Source: CF-167 sp963695195 (lineage in GTDB: Bacteria; Chloroflexota; Limnocylindria; QHBO01). Taken from it: DNA of 64,000 bases. Below are positions 58,216 through 64,000 of the stretch, piece after piece. The translations under genes were made by a program, and so were the position numbers. Positions within the stretch are counted from its first letter, which is position 1; each line of letters opens with the position of its first letter. The stretch covers positions 744,001-808,000 of the forward strand of contig CAVOGE010000007.1 in assembly GCA_963695195.1 (NCBI GenBank), in the 5' to 3' direction. The notes beneath the pieces are model-generated. The model had not been told where the DNA came from, ran no database searches, and saw only the letters and a program-made list of their open reading frames with translations.

Positions 58216-58230
58216 TAAGCGGATGCTTAT
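58215..58230. promoter_or_regulatory. Inverted repeat, ArsR operator candidate 2
   Basis: ATAAGC and GCTTAT form a perfect 6-bp inverted repeat around GGAT. It abuts the first repeat in an unusually AT-rich stretch. Confidence 0.6.
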
Positions 58231-58267
58231 GATAGGAACAGGACACCGGTGCCGTCAAGGGGGGTGA

Positions 58268-58273
58268 TAGACT
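58268..58273 (+). promoter_or_regulatory. -10 box of the degenerate ABC ATPase gene
   Basis: TAGACT lies 41 nt before the proposed CTG start and downstream of the ArsR operator region; no -35 was recognised. Confidence 0.4.
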
Positions 58274-58314
58274 GGCCGCCCAGTCGGCCCTTGCGGCGAC
58301 CGAGGAGGTGCCAC

Positions 58315-59121
58315 CTGACGAGCTCCACGCCTGACGCGCTGTGGGCCTCGCGGTCGGTCCGGGTGCTCCGCCCGGCGGCGGTTCTGGCCTCGGGGATCAC
58401 CCGATCCGTGCGTGGCGTGCGCCTGCTCGACGATCTCGAGCTGTCGGTCGGAGTCGGGGCACGATTGCTCCTCGTCTCTCGGCCCGAGGGATCCGCCTCG
58501 CTCCTGCTCCGGATCCTGGCCGGTCTTGCGCACGCCGACCGCGGCAGTGTCCGGCTGGCCGGCGTGTCGCGTGCCGATGACTCGGCCGGCGGCTGGGCGC
58601 GGCGCATCGGGTACGTGGGCGCCGCCGCGGGGATCTACGCCTGGATGACACCGGCGGAGGTGCTCGAGCTCGCGGGTCGGCTGGCCGGCTACGACCGAGC
58701 CGAGCGGCGCCGCAAATCGGATGCGGCGACGGAGCGATACCGCCTGGGGGCGAACAGGGACGCCCCGATCCGCCGCGGAGGGCCCGCCCTGGCGCAGCGG
58801 ACCGCCCTGGCGGCGGCCATGCTGACGGATCCGGAGGTGCTCCTCCTGGACGATCCGCTGCGGTCAGTGGAGGTGGAGGAGCGGAGCCGGCTGCTGGCCA
58901 TCCCGGGCAAGCGGCGCACCGTGGTGCTGGCCAGTGCGTTTCCTGCGGCCGAGGCAGGCCTGGTGAACCAGGTCGCGCTGGTTCGGGACGGGAAGCTGGC
59001 GCTGCACGTCCAGGTGCGCGAGCTCGACGCGCGGGGCCTCACCCTCTCGCTGCGCGGTATCGAAGCGCTGGCCGGCCTCAGCGAACCGCCCGCGGCGCCA
59101 GCGAGGGTGGCCGCGCGATGA
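58315..59121 (+). CDS. Degenerate ABC-ATPase-like protein
   Basis: A protein of about 268 residues with the ABC-ATPase layout but degraded motifs. Walker A reads SRPEGSAS (55-62), with no GKS; the signature position reads RRGGPALAQRTALAAAM; Walker B is VLLLDDPLRSVE without the catalytic Glu; the H-loop His is absent (ASAFPAAEA). ATP hydrolysis is therefore unlikely. CTG 58315 is proposed as start because GAGGAGG (58302-58308) lies 6 nt before it and no ATG, GTG or TTG fits; a GTG further in is the alternative. The permease gene overlaps by 4 nt. Its closest overall pattern is the CcmA/DrrA-type ATPases. Confidence 0.65.
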   Translation: MTSSTPDALWASRSVRVLRPAAVLASGITRSVRGVRLLDDLELSVGVGARLLLVSRPEGSASLLLRILAGLAHADRGSVRLAGVSRADDSAGGWARRIGYVGAAAGIYAWMTPAEVLELAGRLAGYDRAERRRKSDAATERYRLGANRDAPIRRGGPALAQRTALAAAMLTDPEVLLLDDPLRSVEVEERSRLLAIPGKRRTVVLASAFPAAEAGLVNQVALVRDGKLALHVQVRELDARGLTLSLRGIEALAGLSEPPAAPARVAAR

Positions 59122-59837
59122 GCCGCCTCCTCGCGTTGGTCGGCCTGGCCGTGCACGAGCTCTGGATCAGCTATCGGCTCCTCCTCCTGCTCACGCTGCC
59201 GCTGCTCGGTGGCCTGGCGGTGGGAGCCATCCCGGCGGAGCTGGCCGGGCTTCGTGCCGTCGACGGGGCGGCGCGTTGGTATGCGATCTCTCTCTGCGCA
59301 TCGGTCGGCATCGGGGCAGCCGTCGTGTCCGGAACGCTGGCCGCCGAGCGACGCCGCGGGACGATCGCCTGGCTGGCGGTGCGTGCCGTGCCGCGGTCGA
59401 GCGTCCAGCTGGCCTGGTTCATCGTCATGGGTGGGGTGATGGTGCTGGGCATCACGCTCGGCGCCGCGGCCGCATGGTTCACCGCTACCGAGCGGCTGGC
59501 TGAGGTATCCGACGCCGCGCCCATGGTGGCGGCGACCACCGCTTCGGCTGCGGCCGCGCTGATGGTGCTTGCCGCAGCGATGGTCGTCGGAGCGCTGCCA
59601 CTGGCTCCCGCGCCGGCGAGCGCACTGTCGCTCCTTCTTGGCGTGGGGACGCTCGCCGCAACGGTCGTGGTGCCGCTGACCGCGCCGCTGCCGACGGGAG
59701 GATTCGGACTGCTGGCTGACCTGTCCCGATCGAGTCGTCCGATCGCCGACGCGCTCCAGTCGACCGGGACGGCGCTGGTCGGCGTCGCCACCCTCCTCGT
59801 GCTGGCCGTGCTCACCCTCGATCGCGCCGACCTCTGA
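59118..59837 (+). CDS. ABC-2-like permease
   Basis: A 239-residue membrane protein with six hydrophobic segments and ERRRGTIAWLAVRAVPRSS as the charged cytoplasmic loop, as in ABC-2 or CcmB-type permeases. It is coupled to the degenerate ATPase (ATGA). The substrate is unknown, and no cytochrome c maturation genes lie near. The MFS exporter gene starts 8 nt later. Confidence 0.65.
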   Translation: MSRLLALVGLAVHELWISYRLLLLLTLPLLGGLAVGAIPAELAGLRAVDGAARWYAISLCASVGIGAAVVSGTLAAERRRGTIAWLAVRAVPRSSVQLAWFIVMGGVMVLGITLGAAAAWFTATERLAEVSDAAPMVAATTASAAAALMVLAAAMVVGALPLAPAPASALSLLLGVGTLAATVVVPLTAPLPTGGFGLLADLSRSSRPIADALQSTGTALVGVATLLVLAVLTLDRADL

Positions 59838-59845
59838 CGTCAACA

Positions 59846-61441
59846 ATGAGCGAGCCGACCGCTCCAATCCTGCGGCCCGTGGCCGCCTGGACCGTCCTGG
59901 TGATCGCCTCGCTGGGTGTCTTCCTGGGCGGCGCGGAACTGATGGTGGTGGCGATCGCGCTGCCTTCGATCGTGGTCGACTTTGGGGGCTGGGCGGACCT
60001 GGCGCGGACCAGCTGGATCGTGAACGGCTACCTGGTCGCTTACGTGGTCGCGATGCCGCTCGCTGGCCGTGCCGCGGACCTGTGGGGCGCACGGCGGCTG
60101 TACGTCGTGGCGCTCCTCCTGTTCTCCGCCGGCAGCCTGGGCGCTGCCCTGTCGCGCTTCGCCGGTCCCGAGGCGGGGATCGGCTGGCTGATCGGTGCCC
60201 GCGTCGTGCAGGGCCTCGGCGGTGGGGCGCTCGTGCCGCTCTCGATGACGCTGGCCAGCCACCTGTTCGCCGGCCGCGCGCGCGCCACGGCGCTGGGAAT
60301 CGAGGGGGCCGCCGCATTCGTCGGCATGGCCGTCGGTCCAGCCTACGGCGCCTGGGTGCTGCTGAATGTGTCCCTGCCGGTTCCGGGGCTCGACCTGGCC
60401 GGCTGGCAGTGGATCTTCTTCCTGAACGTGCCGGCCGGCCTGATCACCCTGGTCCTGCTCTACGTTGTGGCGGGCGGGGTCGAGACACCGCGGGCCCGAG
60501 GGCGCCTGGACCTGGTCGGCGGGCTGCTCGTCTCGGTCACCCTGCTCCTGGGGGTGGGCGCCCTGTCGCTTGCCGGGCAGCGGGGCTGGGGAGATCCACT
60601 CATCGCGGGCGGACTGGCGGCGTCGGCGATCACGCTGGTCGCCTTCGTGGCCCTGGAGCTCGGCCGTCGCTGGCCGCTGGTCGACCCGCGCCTCTTTCGC
60701 TCCGTCGAGTTCTCGGCCGCGAACGCGGTCAGCCTGCTGACCGGGTACACCCTGGCGACCATGATCATCGGCGGCCCGGTCTTCGTGAACCGCGTGCTGA
60801 ACACGGGGCCCGACCAGGCAGCCGCGGCCCTCACTGCGCTCAGCCTCGCGATCGCGGGCGGGGCCCTGGTGGGCGGCGTCGCCTCGGGACGGATCGGAGA
60901 GCGGCTGCCCACCTTCGCCGGCGTGGCCGTCAGCGCGGTCGGCCTGTGGCTTGCACTCGGCTGGGAGGTCGGGACCGAGCTGTCTCGCCTCCAGCGCGAC
61001 CTGGCGCTGTTCGGCGTCGGCTTCGGGCTGACCGTCTCGCCGCGCGCCACCGCGGCGGTCGAGGCCGCGGGCGCATCGGCCTACGGGGTCGCCAGCGCCA
61101 TGATGCAGATCACACGGACGATCGGGATGAGCGTCGGCCTTGCGCTGTTGACCAGCATCGGTCAGAACCGGATCGACGAGCTGAACGCGTTGATCAACGA
61201 TCCGACGCGACGCGACGCGCTGGTGGTGACCCTGGGGCACCCGGAATTCGTGGGGATCGATCCACGGGGAAGCCTGGCGCTGATCGACCTGCTCGAGTCC
61301 TGGTCGCGCGGCGAGGCTGCGGACGTGCTGCGGCTGGTATTCAGCCTCGCCCTGGGCGTGGCGGTGGCCACGCTCCCGGTGGCGCTGGGCGTGTCAGCTC
61401 GGAATCGGAGCCGACCGAACGGCCGACAGGCGGAGTCCTAG
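59846..61441 (+). CDS. MFS transporter, DHA2 (14-TM drug:H+ antiporter) type
   Basis: A 531-residue exporter with about 14 membrane segments. Motif A (GRAADLWGARRLY) follows TM2, the FLGGAELMVVAIALPSIVVD start carries the acidic residue of TM1, and LIGARVVQGLGGGALVPLS is motif B/C-like. Family members export drugs, cations or lipids. It may be cotranscribed with the two preceding genes. The tail after TM14 is short. Its TAG stop is shared with the sortase gene in CTAG. Confidence 0.9.
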   Translation: MSEPTAPILRPVAAWTVLVIASLGVFLGGAELMVVAIALPSIVVDFGGWADLARTSWIVNGYLVAYVVAMPLAGRAADLWGARRLYVVALLLFSAGSLGAALSRFAGPEAGIGWLIGARVVQGLGGGALVPLSMTLASHLFAGRARATALGIEGAAAFVGMAVGPAYGAWVLLNVSLPVPGLDLAGWQWIFFLNVPAGLITLVLLYVVAGGVETPRARGRLDLVGGLLVSVTLLLGVGALSLAGQRGWGDPLIAGGLAASAITLVAFVALELGRRWPLVDPRLFRSVEFSAANAVSLLTGYTLATMIIGGPVFVNRVLNTGPDQAAAALTALSLAIAGGALVGGVASGRIGERLPTFAGVAVSAVGLWLALGWEVGTELSRLQRDLALFGVGFGLTVSPRATAAVEAAGASAYGVASAMMQITRTIGMSVGLALLTSIGQNRIDELNALINDPTRRDALVVTLGHPEFVGIDPRGSLALIDLLESWSRGEAADVLRLVFSLALGVAVATLPVALGVSARNRSRPNGRQAES

Positions 61442-62124
61442 AGGATCGGCTCGGCCACCACGACCAGCTCGCCCCAGTTGCGGTTGTAGCCCTGGCTCGT
61501 CTGCAGGGTGAGCCGCTCGTGGTCGACCGGCTTGGTCCACCACACGCCGGCGCAGCCGGGAGGTGCGTACAGCATCGCGGGGGGCAGCTTCCACGCGGCC
61601 TCGGCGCGGTCGTCGGGGCAGCTCACGTTGGGGTGGATCTCCGTGACCCGGTAGCGCAGCACCTGGTCGTCGGACATGAGGATCTTGACCTCGGCGCCCA
61701 GGAGGACATTCCAGAGTGGCTTGAACAGGTTCAACTGGGCATGCGCGAAGAGATAGCTGGTGGTGCCGCGTCCCGGCTGTGAGCTCTCGCGCAGGATGTA
61801 GGCACCGTCGTGGGGAGGGAAGTCGTCGTGACCGGGGAGCACGGCCTGCATGACCGGGATGTTGATGCCGACCGACTCGATCTGGATCTGCGCCGCAACC
61901 CAGTCTGCCGGGATCGGCGTCGGTGAGGGAGTCGGGGCGTCGGTGGGCGCCGAGCCGGTCGGACTCGGACTCACCACGGCGACCTGGCTGCTCGGGTCGG
62001 GGATGTCGGGCAGGCTCGGGCTGGGGCGCGCGTCGAGGTCCAGCTGGCCGACCAGGATCAGCCCCACGCCCGCGACGGCAAGCAGCAGCGGCAGCGCGAT
62101 GGTCGGAGCGGAGAGGCGCCTCAT
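61438..62124 (-). CDS. Sortase-like protein with Ser in place of the catalytic Cys
   Basis: A 228-residue secreted/anchored protein: one N-terminal membrane segment (residues 8-27), a Pro/Ser/Thr linker, and a class E/F-like sortase domain with the active-site His128 (YLFAHAQ) and Arg215. The TLxTC motif reads TLQTS, so position 210 is Ser (codon AGC), not Cys. The enzyme may be inactive or use Ser. Two other cysteines (169 and 191) lie elsewhere. No LPXTG-type substrate gene is seen nearby. It may be a structural relative with another role. Confidence 0.75.
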   Translation of the reverse strand: MRRLSAPTIALPLLLAVAGVGLILVGQLDLDARPSPSLPDIPDPSSQVAVVSPSPTGSAPTDAPTPSPTPIPADWVAAQIQIESVGINIPVMQAVLPGHDDFPPHDGAYILRESSQPGRGTTSYLFAHAQLNLFKPLWNVLLGAEVKILMSDDQVLRYRVTEIHPNVSCPDDRAEAAWKLPPAMLYAPPGCAGVWWTKPVDHERLTLQTSQGYNRNWGELVVVAEPIL

Positions 62125-62146
62125 GCGCCGGAGTCTAGCAAGCGCG

Positions 62147-63601
62147 CTAGAAGAGGCTCGCGACCGAGGCCTGGAGGAAGGTGAGCACCGGCTCCGGGAA
62201 GAGCCCCAGGGCCAGGACGGCGACCACCGAGATCGCCAGCGCAGCGACGCCGAGCGGCGAACGATCGATCGGTGCCGGCTCGGCCTCGGGGTCGCGCATG
62301 TACATGTAGACGATCACGCGCAGGTAGTAGAACGCGGCCAGCGCGGCATTCAGGGCGATCGCCACCGCGAGCCATGCGACGCCGGCATCGACGGTCGCGA
62401 TCAGCACGTACAGCTTGGCGAAGAAGCCGACCGTCGGCGGGATGCCTGTCAGCGACAGGAGCAGGATCGCCATCCCGGCGGCCAGCCACGGCGCGCGTGC
62501 GGCCAGGCCCGCGAAGCCGCCCAACCCGCCGAAGCGGCGCGGGTCGCGCTGCAGCATGCCGACGACCGCGAAGGCAGCCAGGTTCATGACGCCATAGCCG
62601 AGCACGTAGAAGAGGACCGACTCGATCCCCTGCGCGCGGATGTCGGGGTTCGTCGCGTGGGCGAACGCGGCCAGGCCGGCCAGGATGTAGCCGGTGTGAG
62701 CAATGCTCGAGTAGGCGAGCATGCGCTTCACGTTGGTCTGGGTGAGCGCCACGATGTTGCCGCCGGTCATGGTCACCACCGCCAGGATCGCCATCACACC
62801 GAACCAGTCCGCGCTCATCGGGCCGAGCCCCTCGGCGAAGAGGCGCACCAGCAGGGCAAAGGCACCGAGCTTTGGCCCAACTGAGAGAAAGCCGGTGATC
62901 GGCGTTGGCGCGCCCTGGTACGCGTCGGGGGTCCAGAAGTGGAACGGCACGGCGGCCGCCTTGAAGGTGGCGCCCACGGTCAGCAGCCCGATCGCCAGGA
63001 TCCCGGCCGGGCCTGCCGCGTTCGCCAGGTCGCTCATCCCATCGATCCGCGTTGTCCCGGTCAGCCCGTACGTCCAGCTGATCCCGAAGAGCAGGATGGC
63101 GCTGGCGAACGATCCGAGCAGGAAGTACTTGAGACCGCCCTCGTTGCTGTACCGATCGGTCTTGTGGAAGGCGGTCATCAGGTAGGCGGGCATGACCATC
63201 AGCTCGAGGCCGATGAAGAGTGTGATCAGGTCAGCGCTCGAGGCCAGCACGAACATGCCGATCAGGCTGAAGACGAGGATCGCGTTGAACTCGCCGAGCG
63301 GCAGCCGGCGCTGCGCCAGGTAGGAGGGGGCGAAGAGCGCCGCCAGGATGCCGATGACCACGGTCGCGGCCTTGAAGAAGACCGACAGGTCGTCGACCAC
63401 GTAGAAGCCCTCGAAGATGCGGTCGTTGACGCCCCAGACCGGGATGCAGGCGGCGCCGACCAGGACAAGGCCGGCCACGGTGATGGGCGTCAGGATCCAC
63501 TTGCCGCTCGGTGGCAGGAACAGGTCCACGGTGATGATCGCCAGCACCAGGAGGACCAGGATCAGCTCGGGGAGGAGCGGGGCGAGGTCGATCAGCTGCA
63601 T
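62147..63601 (-). CDS. nuoN: NADH-quinone oxidoreductase subunit N
   Basis: A 484-residue antiporter-like subunit of complex I with about 14 membrane segments. The conserved SLIGMFVLASSADLITLFIG and ELMVMPAYLMTAF (Glu of the proton channel), KYFLLGSFASAILLFG and KRMLAYSSIAHTGYIL blocks are intact. It follows nuoM by 10 nt, the usual end of a nuo operon whose other genes lie beyond the window. Confidence 0.96.
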   Translation of the reverse strand: MQLIDLAPLLPELILVLLVLAIITVDLFLPPSGKWILTPITVAGLVLVGAACIPVWGVNDRIFEGFYVVDDLSVFFKAATVVIGILAALFAPSYLAQRRLPLGEFNAILVFSLIGMFVLASSADLITLFIGLELMVMPAYLMTAFHKTDRYSNEGGLKYFLLGSFASAILLFGISWTYGLTGTTRIDGMSDLANAAGPAGILAIGLLTVGATFKAAAVPFHFWTPDAYQGAPTPITGFLSVGPKLGAFALLVRLFAEGLGPMSADWFGVMAILAVVTMTGGNIVALTQTNVKRMLAYSSIAHTGYILAGLAAFAHATNPDIRAQGIESVLFYVLGYGVMNLAAFAVVGMLQRDPRRFGGLGGFAGLAARAPWLAAGMAILLLSLTGIPPTVGFFAKLYVLIATVDAGVAWLAVAIALNAALAAFYYLRVIVYMYMRDPEAEPAPIDRSPLGVAALAISVVAVLALGLFPEPVLTFLQASVASLF

Positions 63602-63611
63602 CGGTCCGTCC

Positions 63612-64000
63612 TCACCACGGCAGGCTGAACGAGGTCAGCCCCTGCGAGGATTCGATCGCCTCGATGATGCGATCGACCGGCCCGCTGATCGCATCGAGCA
63701 CTGGTCCCGGGAAGACGCCCAGCGCGACGACCAGCACGATCAGCGGCGCCAGCGCCAGCCACTCGTTGCGGTTCATGTCCCTGAGCGACGGCCACCAGCG
63801 GCGCATCCAGTCCGAGGGAACCGCGAAGAAGACGCGCTGGAACATCCAGAGCATGTATACCGCGCTCATGATCACCACGAGCATCGTGGCGGCGGCCACC
63901 CAGCCGGAGTACTGGAACGCGCCCAGCAGGACCAGGAACTCGCCGATGAAGCCCGACAGGCCGGGCAGGCCGATGCTGGCGAAGGTGAAGAGGCCGAAGA
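63612..64000 (-). CDS. nuoM: NADH-quinone oxidoreductase subunit M, partial
   Basis: Only the C-terminal 129 codons are in the window; the 5' part runs off the end. The SIGLPGLSGFIGEFLVLLGA block and MLWMFQRVFF are typical of the last helices of NuoM. The frame is intact to its stop at 63612. Confidence 0.93.
   Translation of the reverse strand, partial: FGLFTFASIGLPGLSGFIGEFLVLLGAFQYSGWVAAATMLVVIMSAVYMLWMFQRVFFAVPSDWMRRWWPSLRDMNRNEWLALAPLIVLVVALGVFPGPVLDAISGPVDRIIEAIESSQGLTSFSLPW

Overview
The window is a GC-rich, very gene-dense stretch of bacterial chromosome that carries the replication-control neighbourhood: dnaA-dnaN-recF, parA-parB with parS sites, gyrB and gyrA, and rpmH-rnpA-yidD-yidC-jag. 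The combination of rplU-rpmA-rpmE-DUF1385-prfA-prmC-tsaC-rpiB, a PP2C-like/propeller protein, a bifunctional nuclease, a GT-C glycosyltransferase and actinobacterial-type lipid genes suggests a Chloroflexota lineage (Limnocylindria-like) or another actinobacteria-like Terrabacteria member. This placement is an inference from gene content and not a phylogeny. No insertion sequences, prophage genes, tRNAs or CRISPR arrays were seen.

Layout. From 1 to 10.7 kb all genes are on the minus strand: a cell-wall elongation block (mreD, mrdA, rodA, a DUF2344 gene) runs into a ribosomal/translation operon (rplU, rpmA, rpmE, DUF1385, prfA, prmC, tsaC, rpiB, aconitase X). The distal 2.4 kb carries several single-base frameshifts. 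At 10.7-10.9 kb there is a divergent gap with two parS sites and a perfect DnaA box. From 10.9 to 28.9 kb everything is on the plus strand: parA, parB, gyrB, a DUF4287-like gene, a thioesterase, gyrA, prs, secA, a cysteine-rich protein, prfB (programmed frameshift), ftsE, ftsX, a CtpA-type protease, a small attenuator-like locus, smpB, tmRNA and a tandem pair of membrane proteins. From 28.9 to 32.3 kb the rpmH-rnpA-yidD-yidC-jag operon runs on the minus strand, divergent from dnaA-(oriC candidate)-dnaN-recF-DUF721 at 32.6-36.9 kb.

From 36.9 kb the content becomes more accessory: a 740-residue degenerate-PP2C/membrane/propeller-like protein, a DUF151 nuclease, a GT2 enzyme, a 1562-residue fusion of two GT-C modules with an inserted repeat domain, and a LiaF/PspC-like envelope-stress pair. 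At 46.7-52.1 kb lies the most striking unit: a near-consensus promoter, a 300-nt leader with uORFs and tandem terminator-like hairpins, an ABC-2 transporter, a small basic protein and three tandem two-domain GNAT acetyltransferases. This looks like an attenuation-controlled export/resistance operon.

From 58.2 to 52.1 kb on the minus strand an ArsR-family regulator heads what looks like a phosphatidylinositol-mannoside pathway operon: CDP-alcohol phosphatidyltransferase, inositol-3-phosphate synthase, two LpxL/PatA-type acyltransferases, a PHP hydrolase and a PimA-like mannosyltransferase. Two inverted repeats lie upstream of the regulator. The window closes with a degenerate ABC ATPase and its permease, a 14-TM MFS exporter, a sortase-like protein whose catalytic Cys position is Ser, and the end of a nuo operon (nuoN, nuoM partial).

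Genes are packed with ATGA start/stop overlaps, and three convergent pairs share a single CTAG palindrome for both stops. Recognisable promoters are TTGACA-17/18-TAGA(A/C)T; several genes (secA, ctpA, the DUF151 gene) have a -10 only 6-10 nt before the start and no Shine-Dalgarno, so they are probably leaderless.
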